Part shown: piece by piece, positions 1 to 10,728 of the stretch
Layout: every line of letters starts with the position of its first letter
Position numbering within the stretch: position 1 is the stretch's first letter
Source: Certhia americana
Taxonomy: Eukaryota > Chordata > Aves > Passeriformes > Certhiidae
DNA length: 64,000 nt
Assembly: GCA_018697195.1 (NCBI GenBank)
Contig: JAGMWU010000040.1
Span: 744,001 to 808,000 of the forward strand
Direction: 5' to 3'
The notes under the pieces: generated by a model
What the model saw: the letters and a program-made list of their open reading frames with translations, nothing else
Told to the model about the DNA's origin: nothing
Database searches by the model: none
Position numbers and translations under genes: made by a program

Positions 1-1649
1 TCTCACAGAAGAAATGACCACATTTGATGAGGCTTCACAAGTACTGTAAACAAACTTTGCTTCAGTGAAACTTTATGAAGCGCATAAGAAACAGGCAGTA
101 CAATGGCAAAGATTATGATGGCTTTAGATGCTACATCCTGAGGCTACGTATTGCAACACATGGGAGAAGGAGTGGGAAAAAAGAGATCCTGAGAGCAGGA
201 CCCAGGTATTTGGTGAATCATTTTAAACGAACAGTAGAAAGTACTAAGGAGAGGGATGATGCCTTATCCAGATTTTAGGTTGATTTCCATAAGAAATTCC
301 CAGCGATGGGCCTGGTTGCAGAGTTCAGCCCTTTGGACCAAAAGTGATTTCCTGAAGAAAAAAGTGTTAGTTACTCTTCCTACACATTCTGTGGGGAATA
401 CTTCTACATTCATTGGAAAGGAGAGATGCTGTTTTCTTCCAGAGGAGTGTTTTAAACAGCAGCACTATGGGGTGATTCCCTCTCTTTCCCTCTGGCCTAA
501 TTATTATGCAGGCAACTGACCTTTACCAAGGCATCTCCCTCCAGGTTTTTAGGCAGGTGACAAAGGCAGAAATGCCAGGCACAGCTCCACTATGGCCTGC
601 CCAGATCTGCAGATTTATCAGCTCCTACAGACACTGTGTGAGCATTGAACCGCTGCAGGCATTGACCCAAGTCAGTCAGAGCTCTGCACCTCACTCCAGG
701 CATGGCAGGGGCAGCTCAAGCACATTTGCATTGCCTTCCAGAAAACAGATCCTCATCATACACAGGATGAAGCAGAAAAATCCTGTGTAGGGCACAGCCA
801 GATCTGGACTGTTTGCCTTTCAGATGAAGCTAAAAGTTCTTGCTGGACTTGTGCCATGCATTGCTGAATCAGCTTGGCAGAATAAAGCACTAGTACACTC
901 AGGAGTACCTGATTTACCTATGATTCTCTAGGTTATTTTTGCCCTCCATTTTTCTAGATATTAACAATCTTTGCCCCTGTGAGATCTCATACACAGTGAA
1001 AAGGAAGAAATTAAAAAAAAACTTCCTAAAAATTCCTTTTCTTTTAGGAGCTAGGGTATTCTTATGATTGGGAAAACTTGTTTCAAACCACCTCTCTGAG
1101 ACTGGGTGACCAATATTTATTTTATAGTCAGTCTTTCACATCCTAAATGAGTGCCCTAACTGTGTTCCAGCAGGAAACAGCAGTTATCCCAGTGGTTAGA
1201 CAGCCCATACTCCTCAACACACAAGTATGCCTCTTGACAGGCACAGCTAGATAGTATCTCCCAGACTACACCATGGATGATGCAGTAAAAAGAAAAGCTG
1301 GGTTTTGAGACCCTTCAGACAAGCACAGAACTGCTTGTCACCATGAGAACAGGAGCAAATGGCTGGGAAATTGCACGCCTACAGGATTTACTGGCAATGT
1401 AGTAAAGGCAAAACATTCAAGGCATCAGAATTATGGATACAAGATACCTCTGCCACCCCTGGTTCTTTAGACATGGAATTCTACTGTAGAGTTAGGCTTC
1501 CGCAATTAAGACTGTTGTAAATATGCAACTAATTTTTAAGAGAAAGAAGTCTATAAATATGGTCATAGCAGTAGGGTTACTGAATGGGCAATCTCTTGCT
1601 CCAGCTCTGATTCACACTGCCTCTGCAGATACTTCTTATTTATCATTTA
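1..1649. other. unique non-coding sequence, no gene recognised
   Basis: Only short open frames are present (the longest is about 94 codons, at 506-790), overlapping in different frames. None has a recognisable domain or convincing splice-site context. No transposon signature was recognised. Confidence 0.5.
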
Positions 1650-1745
1650 CCTGCCTCCAGTTTCTTCATCTGTAAAGGGAAGGTAGTATCTGTTTTATAA
1701 AGGTGCAGCAAAATCAGTACCCACTTAGTACTTGCAAAGTTTCTG
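1650..1745 (+). repeat. MIR/CORE-SINE-like remnant
   Basis: The stretch cctccagtttcttcatctgt (from 1654) followed by aaaggga, a spacer containing gtatctgttttataaaggt, and later gtacttgcaaagtttctgg follows the order of the core and 3' part of the MIR SINE family (cctcagtttcctcatctgtaaaatggg, then the tacctacctcatagggtt segment, then catgtaaagcgctt). The match is recalled, not aligned. The copy is diverged and both ends are uncertain. MIR-type SINEs are ancient and sparse in birds, so a decayed copy is plausible. A chance resemblance is possible outside the first 27 bases. Confidence 0.5.
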
Positions 1746-2027
1746 GTGCAAATGGTGGTGCAAATGGACCGCTTGCTTTTTCCCCAAAGTATACACCAGT
1801 GTGGATTTCATCTGAAGTTGTGCCAACACAATGCACGTGCAAAAATTAAGGAGTTTTGAAGAACTGGTGTGGCTGTATTTAAATGATGACCCCCTGAGGT
1901 CAGATCTGTGCAGCTAACCCACACAACTGCACACAGGAGAACACTCCCTGTTGTGGACACCTTTGCCAGGTTTCCAGAAGACAGAGAATTTACAACTGGA
2001 GCATGTTCAGAATACCAATGAAATGAA

Positions 2028-2412
2028 TCACAGAGAATAACAGAATCACAGAATCACTAGGTTGGAAGAGACCTTCAAGATCATCAAATCCAACTGATGC
2101 CCTGACACCTCAACTAAACCATGGCATGAAGTGCAACATCCAGTCTTCTTTTAAACACATCTAGGGATAATGACTCCACCACCTCCCCAGGCAGACCATT
2201 CCAGTACTTTATCGCTCTTCCTGTGAAAGACTTTTCTTAATATTCAACCTATATTTCCCTTGGCACATCTTGAGACTGTGTCCTCTCGTTCTGTCAGTTG
2301 CTGCCTGGAGAAAGAGATCCACTCCCTGCTGACTACAGCCACCTTTCAGGGAGTTGCAGGGAGTGATAAGGTCACTCCTGAGTCTCCTTTTCTCCAGGCT
2401 AAACACCCCCAA
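2028..2412 (-). mobile_element. CR1 LINE, 5'-truncated 3' end (minus strand)
   Basis: Read on the plus strand this is the reverse complement of a CR1 3' end. The left edge holds the short tandem tail units (aataacagaatcacagaatc), followed by aggttggaagagaccttcaagatcatcaaatccaac, which is typical of CR1 tails. Later come the accaccTccccaggcagaccattccag block and, at the right edge, tctccaggctaaacaccccca. The element therefore runs right to left, with its 3' terminus near 2028 and its 5' truncation near 2412. CR1 is the dominant non-LTR retrotransposon of birds and is almost always 5'-truncated. No intact reverse-transcriptase frame is present, so this copy is inactive. The two overlapping open frames here (2209-2418 minus, 2260-2445 plus) are by-products of the repeat. 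Confidence 0.92.
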
Positions 2413-3993
2413 ACCCAAATGGTTCCAGGTGTGAAGAAAGGCTGAGGAAAGCAGACTTGTCCAGGATGGAGAAGCAAGGGCTGTGATGGAATGTAGCAGC
2501 AGCCTTACAGCACCTGAATTGCACTATGACATCTTTCAATAGCCTTTCTAAGCCTGTCAGCTGAAACTCACTGGTTGCCCAATGCCCAGAGACAGTGCTT
2601 CAGAGGAGTGGTGGGGTACTGCTCCACATGAGCCTCTCCTACTGTGTCATAAGAAAAGTGTGATGGGGGAGCTGGAGGTGCCTGTCTTGATCAGTGGTTC
2701 ACAATACCAAAGAGAAGTTTAAGCAGAGAACAAAACAGGGCTTCTCACCAAACCTCAGTCTCACAGCCATAACATCGAGCACCAAAGACAGACTGCCTTC
2801 TTATGGAGCTCTGTGTGCCTGTGTGTGCCTTGTCATATCCCTGCTTATATCACACAAACATGAAAAGAAACAAATTCTTATGATTTCATACCGGGATTAT
2901 ACTTCATAGGCTCCCGGCAAATGTCTCCTCAGTTGAAGGGGAAAAAAGGAAGAAGAAAAATTCTTCAAGTCATCAGCTTTGCACACATCTTATTATAGCA
3001 GCCTCTGCAGTGAAATTCATGCATGCTGATGACAACGCTTGTACACACACATGTCATCTGAGCTGTTTATAGCCATTCTTTCATTTAATGCATCTCATCT
3101 GCCAGGTTTTCTTGCAGGTTTTGTCTGTTTTACCATGTTACCATTTAAGCCTTTATCTATAAATCAAACTGAACTATAAACCACTTTGTCATCTTTTGTT
3201 TTGTAACAGATGTACAGCAAGCAGAGAGTGTTCCTGAATAGGAAAAAATGTGAACACAAACACAGGCTGGGGTATGCACAGAATCTCTATAAACCCAGTG
3301 TGGTTTCTCTTTCTGATAGTCAATGGTGCAGAAAGACAACTACTAAAATAATGAGAGGTAGAATAAACCAAGATGATAACACTCTTTAGATCCTCTCTAC
3401 AAACAGGGCAAGGACATCAATCTGAGGGAGCAAAAGAGAGGATTTTAGAACTGAACTGTTTTCAGAAGGCTCTAGAATATGGACACTGAAGTGGCAATTC
3501 AGTTGCATAAAAGAATAACCTGATAGAGATTTCTACTATGCTAATAAGCTTTCATTGGCAAGCTCTGATATTCAGCAACACACTTGGACCATTCCAGCAT
3601 CCTGTGACACCATTACTACTGACAAGGTCCTAAGCCGTAGCTACATAGTTTTTGTTCTCCAACAACAGAAAATACACAACTTAACCGATGTCTAGTTCAA
3701 AGGGCTTCAGAACATCTGACTTTGTGCTGATGGAAAAGCTTTTCTTTGCAGTACAGGATGCTGGGGTTTTTAGGTTTTCTTGCTGGTTTTTGGCTCTATT
3801 AATTTCATTTATTATTAGCACTCCTCCTCTGGAGGAGTTGAGTCGATCCAAAATACAAACCACATATTTCTCCCAGCAAATGGGCAGAGGCTAAGGTGCA
3901 GTGCTGTAGACAGAGAGCAGCCTGGCTGGCTTTGGCATAGACAAAATTCAAACCAACATCATGGCACACAATGTATCCCATATATTCTTAACC

Positions 3994-4026
3994 AAAGAAA
4001 GAAAGGAAGGGAAGGGAGGGGAGGAA
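3994..4026. repeat. purine-rich simple repeat
   Basis: Imperfect GAAA/GGAA/GGGA units form an uninterrupted purine run of about 33 bases. Confidence 0.8.
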
Positions 4027-6522
4027 TAAAAGATACATCTATAGCAAAATATATATTACAAAAGCAAATAGAAGCTATAATTCGGAATTTTCAGCAATAT
4101 CCCTGATGACAGGAATAGTCATTAGGGATAGTATAGTCAGCAAAAATCAGAAGCGTTAATTAATTTATCGTCTTTCTTTAGCAAATTACTTAAAATAGAA
4201 AGCAGCATGTACATTTTTATTTGTACTTTCATGCCTCATCCAAGTTCTAGTCTTCTCTAAGACTATATGCCAACCTCTGGAAATTTCCAGAAGATTCAAA
4301 AGCCATCCTGACAGAACAGTTGGGCCAGACTAGTTATTCATAAAAATACACTATTATTTATAAAGCCATGAATTGCTATTCCCATATGCATAAATTTGTA
4401 CTAAGACCATTAAATAGCTAGAAAAAATGCCTAATTTCTCATGTCCCATCTCCAGCTGATATTTATCTGAAAGATCTAGCTTGGATATTTAATTCATCTG
4501 CTCTTTTCCTCCTCTGTCCGGGAAATAATTCAGCTATGAATGATTTCTGAACAAATGTAGGATACTTTGAAGATTTTTAGAAAGCAAATCAAAACAAAAG
4601 CCTGCAACTCATTCTGAAAGCGTGGTTCTGTAACCTCCTCCAGCTTCAGATGTAAGACACTTGACTTGCCTATGGGATACATATTCACATTCATTATTCC
4701 TCTCTGCCCAGGAACTGTATATATGCTACATGTTTTACTCAAAAATATAATCCAGTTATCAACTGGAAAAATTCAGAGAGATGTGGGGGGGGAGGCATGT
4801 ATTTGACTGATGAAAATTAATCTTGGACCTAAAAGTGCCATTCCAAATTAAAAATTCATCAGTTGAAATTGTTCCACCAAAAGTCTGAGCTTTGACTCTA
4901 TTCCACAACAAAAACTTGTGTTCTCTAAGAAATCCTCACCAGGGTTACATCACTGCCTTCTCCCAAAACTGTCCTGGAAATCTAATGGTACCCTTGGATT
5001 TTACTGGATTCTGATAGCAAACTGGTGCTGGAACAACTTGTTTTAGAGATGCACTAGTTCTAATATTTTTTACTAAATATCTAAGAATCCTAAATCTAAT
5101 CTAGAGTTACAAAGCACATTTAAAATTCAACCTTAGGGCAGTTCACAAGCACAGGAAAGTAGGTCTTGTGCATTTCTGTCTTTCACTTGAACAGGATTTC
5201 TTTCAGAGCTTAATGCAGTGTTCTGGTTATCTTCAAAACCCACAGTCTGGGCAGCCAACTCATTCTTGCCTATGTGGGCAAGTGAAGAATTCAATCACTT
5301 CTCCTAATTTCCTTGCTTTTAAAAATACAGTGTGACTGCAATTCAGTATACTTTTACTCCAAAATTAGTTTAAATACCTTCATATTTCCTTTAAATTAAA
5401 TAATTGTGGTTTTGATAGCAAGGGAATTCTGGGATTTTTCAGGTCTCACACTGTATCAGTCTAACCAGGAGCAAAAGCATTTACTTGGGGCATTTTGCCT
5501 CTTCCCTAATTAATTTTGAAATTAGTGTGCAGGGGAGGAAAGGAGCCATCAATATAAGATATTTCTAATGTTAATACTTTTGAAGTTATGTTTAATTGTA
5601 TCTAAAGCAAAAAATATTCCACTCCTGAGAATTTTATTTTCTTATTTATTTAAATTTACTTGCAGTCAATTATGACCACAGAAGACAGAAGCCATCTTTG
5701 CCATAGGGTACTGTAACTGGGGATGCAAATCTGATTCTGAAATAAACAATATCTCATGTTAGTGGGTTTTAACATCAAAAATACTATATAAAAACCAGTA
5801 TTTATTGTAAATTAATTTCTGTGGCCAAAGTATTATATATGCTAAAACAACCGTCAACACCATGTAAAATTTTTGAAGTCCAGCTGATGCCTGTATTTTT
5901 ACAGAACAAAAAGCTAATTATTCTAGTCTTACAGTTAGACTAATTTCTGAACAGTTATCAATAGTTTTTGGGGTTTGTGTGTATTAATATGGGTACAAAA
6001 GTTCTAATATTTGGTGCTGGCCTCATATAATCAAGCTTTTAGGCAATATTTGCAAACACTAAAGATGATTCAGGTTTTGAATAAAAGCATCTCTGTGTCA
6101 GTGTCCAAGTGAAGAGATTAATAATGCTTATAATTTTACCCCAGGTATTAGTTTGCGTGTTCCTGAGTGCTGTAAACATGAAATACTGCTCTCTAAAATG
6201 GAGGCCAAGTCGAATATTCAGGGCTTGGGACATGATTTAGGTCTTGCTAGAGAGCTAGCTGTGAGCACAAGGCAAGAAGGCACAGACGGGAGAAATAGCC
6301 AGCCTGGTAGGAAATTGGAGCTCCAGTGCCTGCAGCTATCCAAGCCAGGCATGCTGCAGCAGCCACTGCATGGCACAAGAGGGGACATGAGACAAAAAGA
6401 GATAACAACTAGCCTAATAATTACTTGATTACTGAATGGAAAAATATCACATAAGAAACAAGTTGTTGTCACTGAACTGAGAAACAGAAGCTGCTGGTCT
6501 CTGTAGGATTCAATTACAGTGC

Positions 6523-6545
<23 letters not shown>
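6523..6545. repeat. poly-T run, 23 bases
   Basis: Uninterrupted T homopolymer. It could be the poly-A tail of an old minus-strand retrocopy, but I recognised no parent sequence beside it. Confidence 0.9.
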
Positions 6546-6553
<8 letters not shown>

Positions 6554-6988
6554 TCTTTCAGACACTGGCAGATGCCTGCTAGTAATGGAATCTTGTTGGA
6601 CTTCACTAGGTCTGGAAACTCTGCAGCCAAGCCATGACAAGGCATGATACTTTTTCTGAAGAGAATGTTTTCTTTTATTTTATTTTCTCAAAGCTCCAGA
6701 GCACAAGTCAATTAAGACACACAAGTTTCTCAGACTGAGAGGTTATACTGAAGGGCAGCTTTCACCACAGTAGAACAGATAATCATCTTAAGTACTTTGC
6801 AAAGCCTCAAAACAGGCTTCTCTGGCTATCCAAAGATCGATACTAATGTGCCAACCCTCCAGCCAAGCCAAGCACAATTCACTAGAATGTTATTACTCTG
6901 CAAAAAGGAAAAGAAAACTTTATTAAGCTGAAGAGTTTCATTTAGGAATGCAGCTTTCACAACAGCACAGAGTGCAGAAATACCACCC

Positions 6989-7540
6989 TGTTTCCTGGTT
7001 TCAGCTGGGATGAAGTTAAAATTCTTCCTGACAGTGGTATACAGTTGTGGTTTGGATTTGGGATGAGAGAGAATGAGGTTTGTAACATACTGATGTGTGT
7101 TGCTAAGCAGTGATTAAGGACTCCTCAGCTTCTCATGCTGTCCCACCAAAGAATAGTCAGGGAGGGCACGAGATGCTGGGAGGAGATACAACCTGGTTAA
7201 CTGACTCAAACTGATCAAAAGGGTATTCCATACCATATCATGCCTTGCTCAGCATAGAAAGTAGGGAGAGAGATGCCTGAGGGGCACTGCTCAGGAACTG
7301 GCTGGACATCTGTTGGTGGGTTATGAACAACTGCATAGTGCATCACTTGTTTTCTATATTCTGATTCTTTTATAGTTGTTTTTTTCTTGTTATTATTCTT
7401 AATTTCCCTTTCTTTTCTGTCCTATTACATTGTCTATACCTCAACTCACAAATTTGACATCTTTTTTTAAATTGTCTTCTCCATTCCCCTGGTGTGGTGA
7501 GAGGAGCTGTGGTGTGCAGCTGCCTGATGTGTACATCTCT
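6989..7540 (+). mobile_element. decayed ERVL-type solo LTR (plus strand)
   Basis: The start tgtttcctggtttcagctgg, then gatgaagttaaaattcttcc, the phrase attccataccatatcatgcc, then gaactggctggacatctgtt and gcatagtgcatcacttgttt, follow in order a very common avian ERVL-type LTR whose intact copies begin TGTCCTGGTTTCAGCTGGG. Comparison is from memory. The usual A-rich polyadenylation region appears as cctattacattg, so AATAAA is lost, and the usual TATA region is also decayed. This indicates an old copy. The left end at 6989 is fairly clear. The right end (7524-7546) is not, because the expected terminal CCACGACA is unrecognisable. No retroviral gene lies beside it, so it is a solo LTR or fragment. 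The minus-strand open frame at 7370-7552 lies within it and is not a gene. Confidence 0.85.
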
Positions 7541-7546
7541 ATAACA

Positions 7547-8549
7547 CCTCATTCTATGCAGTTAACATCCTTGGAATCTGTATAATATTGGTGTTTTTAA
7601 TAAAAGGCTCACAGAAGGATATCAGACTGAGATTTCCAATTACCACACACACGCCCTCTCTTTTATAGGTTTTGTAGCCAGTTTTGCCCTTGATTACCTA
7701 TGCATAACTATCACTGAAATCAATCAACATATTTTGCATCTGTATATATGGCCAAAAGCTAGAAAAAAGGTATTAGTGCTGGATTTTTAGATGTATGAAG
7801 TACAGACTCCTTTTGTCCCGTTGAAGCCAAAGAGAACTGTAGTATTGACTTTTGGCGAGGAGCACAGATAAATCAATTGCAAATGCTGAGAAAAAGCTCA
7901 TCCCTAATTTGCATGTATTGCTGGTGGCATAATATCAATACCACAACAGAGCAAACAGATAAAACTCTTGGGTCTGTTGCCTGTCCAGGATACAACCCCT
8001 GCAGAAAGCTACAGCACCAGTAAAGACAGCCAGCAGGTTGAACATAAGCATCCAGTACAAACCCCTTGTTTCACACAGATTTTCCAGTGCATCAGAATTG
8101 ACAACACATGTAATCTTTTTAAGGAATACTACTCTGTACCACACCTTTCAATATCCTTTATTTTTATCAAAGAAGTGATTCAGCACTAACCCACAAAGAC
8201 AAAAGCACCTCGTATCTTCCCCCCACAGCACAATTGCTGTGTCTCCACACACTCTAAGGGAATCTCAAAACAAAACAATGACTCTGTGTCACACATCATG
8301 TTTTTCAGTTATTCAGAATTTCTTGGAGCTCAGGAATCCATGTGCTGAGTAATATTTTAAATCTGTTCTTAATATTTCAAGACACATAATCATTAACATC
8401 TATTGAGCATTGGGCCTGAAAGCCTCTAATATTCCAGCAACTCTGTTATCTTCTTTTAACACAACGTTCAAATGCAGCAGGACTTGTAGCTTGGAGCAAT
8501 TTAAATAAAATAGTTTTTATTTTTCTCTGTCTCTTTAGCACACTGATGA
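7547..8549. other. unique non-coding sequence, no gene recognised
   Basis: Open frames of about 70 codons overlap on opposite strands at 7935-8189. No domain or repeat family was recognised. Confidence 0.45.
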
Positions 8550-8925
8550 GAATTGTCTAGGTCAAGATTATTGTTTATTACAAGTGTTAATGCTTCATTG
8601 TCTGCTCTGCTTACAGTTCTCCCTTGTGCTGAAAGCTGACCCAGTGTGAACACCAGTTCTGCTGTGGTTCATTCATCACTTCTTGTTAACCACTGAACAT
8701 GCTGCTCGTCATGATCCAAGCTCCAACCAAGCCCCTTTCTATCCAATGACTAATTCCACCATCAATCCCCTACTGGCTAATGAAATGTATTTGCCTTTTC
8801 CGTGGTACTGTGTCACAAAGCCTTCCTGAAGTCATAATACTTTATATCTTTTGCTTTACCCCTGTCAAGTCCCATTGACCATCTTTTCTTCTCAGAGAAG
8901 TTAATTGGATATGTGAAGCATGACC
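8550..8925 (-). mobile_element. ancient CR1/L3-clade LINE remnant with readable reverse-transcriptase blocks (minus strand)
   Basis: Translated on the minus strand from about 8923 downward, the sequence reads S-C-F-T-Y-P-I-N-F, then DRGKAKDIKYYDFRKA (8826-8873). This parallels the CR1/L3 reverse-transcriptase stretch around its block A, usually of the form DxGKAVDVIYLDFSKAFD. After a one-base shift comes D-T-V-P-R (about 8802-8818), matching the DTVPH that follows in the family. Further on GIDGGISHWIERGLVG fits the G-L-D-x-x-x-x-x-W-I-E-x-W-L-x-G segment. Then T-G-V-H-T-G-S (about 8640-8660) fits the GVPQGS block, and I-N-N-N-L-D (about 8570-8590) fits F-I-N-D-L-D. The blocks occur in the right order and spacing over about 370 bases, with frameshifts and stops between them. 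The YADD active-site block is not visible at lower coordinates. This is a dead, old copy. Which subfamily it belongs to is not decidable by eye. Confidence 0.75.
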
Positions 8926-10288
8926 TTTTTTTTATTAACCTCCTCTGACTCCCTGTATCTGTCCAGCTTTTCCCCAACTTTATTTTAATTAGTGGCTTGA
9001 ATCTTTCCTAATTTAAAGGTTACACATATACATATGCCATTTTCTCATTTATCCTGTAGTTCTTTTCCAGCTAAAAGCTTTACATCATGGTTAATTCACA
9101 GCTGATAACTGATCACAACTTGAGGAAAACATCCCTTTTTCTATTCCTATGCATAAACACATACACACACACACTCACACACACTCTCCAAAGAAAATAA
9201 ATAGGAGAAATGGACACTTCTTCTTTGAACTCTGGTATCACCGTTTAATCTAAAAGAAACCTTATTTATCTTGAATTAGCAGATAATCAATCCATAATTC
9301 TCAGCAGGTCCACATTATGTTACAGTGCTGGCAGTTAGATTACCTGCTTGGCCAACATCTCTCTAAGGTTTTCAAGAGTTCTGATTCTATAGCAAATCAG
9401 CAGTGTGTCACACAGGAGGGTCAATGCTTCAGGGATTAAAGAGAAAACTGTTAGGGCCAAGTGAGCATATTACGATTAAACCACACTCTACAGAAGTCTG
9501 TTATTACATTTGCCTTAAAAATGACTTCTGTATCTATTTTAAGGTACTTTAATAATGCAGCTTCATTTAGTTTAATGCTGTACAATCAGCAAGTTTAATT
9601 AGCTACTGGATATTGTACTTGAGGAACATAAATCTGAAATTTAGTGAATTTCAGTGTTAAAATCACCAGCTTAGATATTTAGGTTTCTACCTTCAGCTTC
9701 TTGTATCCTGATTCAAGTTTGTAGACTTGGATCACATTTAAAACTCATCTCAATTCTACAATTTTATCTGTTTTCTACTGTCCTTTCATATCTTGAGATC
9801 CAGTTGACATTTCCAGATTTACTGATAGAAGCTTTACTGATTTTATAGGATGAATAGGAAGACATCAGTAGTCCTCGGTTATTATGGCTGTAGAAGGAAC
9901 ATTGCAAGTACCGAAAGCTTTGACCTAAGGACTGGATCAAATCTCTCTTTATTTTCAAAGCCAGTACTCCACAATCCATTATTACTCAAGCCAAGATCCA
10001 AAACTGTTTCTAAAATTAACAAAACCCCACCAAAACTAAACCCAACTTGTCCTAAATTATGCATTTAAATTCAAATTACCCTTATCCTGTTCTCTGCCAG
10101 GCTTTTGAAACCTCCTGAAGTAAAGGCATTTTCCAGAACTGGGTTTTGCTCATTTCTATTTCTGCTTAGAAGCAAGATGAAGACAAAAGTACTTCAGTAA
10201 GGCTCATGATGTCCTCTGCTTCCATCAATTGATACCTGAACATGTAAAGCTGTGTGGAAGAAGTTATTTTCCCAACAACTCAGTGAGC
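8926..10288. other. unique non-coding sequence with a CA microsatellite
   Basis: The LINE remnant above may extend a little to the right, but I could not read it there. A CA-rich simple repeat lies at 9158-9186. The opposed short open frames at 9764-10068 are not recognisable. Confidence 0.45.
9158..9186. repeat. CA microsatellite, imperfect
   Basis: Runs of AC dinucleotide interrupted by T (acatacacacacacacactc and continuation). Confidence 0.85.
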
Positions 10289-10455
10289 CACATAAAATTA
10301 TAGAGTTCATGGAATAGTTTGGGTTGGAAGGGGCCTTAAAGATCATGGAATTCCAACCACCCTGGCATAGGCAGGGGTGACTTTCACTAGAGCAGGCTAC
10401 TCAGGGCCCCATCCAGCATGGCCTTGAACAACTCCAAGGATAAGACATCCAGATC
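10289..10455 (-). mobile_element. CR1 LINE 3' fragment (minus strand)
   Basis: The plus strand reads aattatagagttcatggaat, then tagtttgggttggaaggggc, cttaaagatcatggaattcc, aaccaccctggcataggcag, and ends with ggccttgaacaactccaagg and catccag. This is the reverse complement of a CR1 3' end in the usual order. The tail repeat at the left edge is eroded. The copy is short, with a 5' truncation near 10455, and is non-coding. The diverged tail suggests it may be older than the copy near 2 kb, though this was not measured. Confidence 0.92.
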
Positions 10456-10680
10456 ATGTTGAAAATAAAATCATGTTTATGATTGAAACTACAAAGCCTC
10501 CAAGACCCGTTGCCAATCAGCCTGGTGAACATTGACTCTAACATGTCATTGTTTCATATAAATATCACATCTTCTGTGAAAAGTTTCCTTATGGCCTTCT
10601 GGCCCCACAGTGCCTGCAGCCTCTCTCATCAACTTCTTGCTTCTTGTAATTTACATTTGAATAGCCATTTATTATTCATA

Positions 10681-10728
10681 TTTACATGTACAAAATCCTA
10701 TGTATTTACATTTACAAAATCCTATGTA
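10681..10728. repeat. 24-bp tandem duplication, 2 copies
   Basis: The units at 10681-10704 and 10705-10728 (tttacat[g/t]tacaaaatcc and continuation) differ at a single base. This is a local duplication without a recognised transposon. Confidence 0.95.

Larger units (their letters stand above)
2413..6988. other. unique non-coding sequence with simple tracts
   Basis: No gene is recognised. The stretch holds a purine-rich run at 3994-4026 (gaaagaaaggaagg, then ggg/agg units) and a 23-base T run at 6523-6545. The minus-strand open frame at 6218-6640 (140 codons) includes the translation of this T run as a lysine string, which argues against a real protein. Other open frames are under 95 codons. 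Confidence 0.5.

Noticed and set aside
2209..2445. Opposed short open frames near 2.3 kb
   Set aside because: Both lie in a CR1 LINE 3' end.
6218..6640. 140-codon minus-strand open frame as a gene
   Set aside because: It includes the translation of a 23-base T run as a lysine string and has no domain or splice context.
10681..10728. Two-unit direct repeat as the start of a CRISPR-like array
   Set aside because: There are only two head-to-tail units with no spacer, in vertebrate DNA. It is a tandem duplication.
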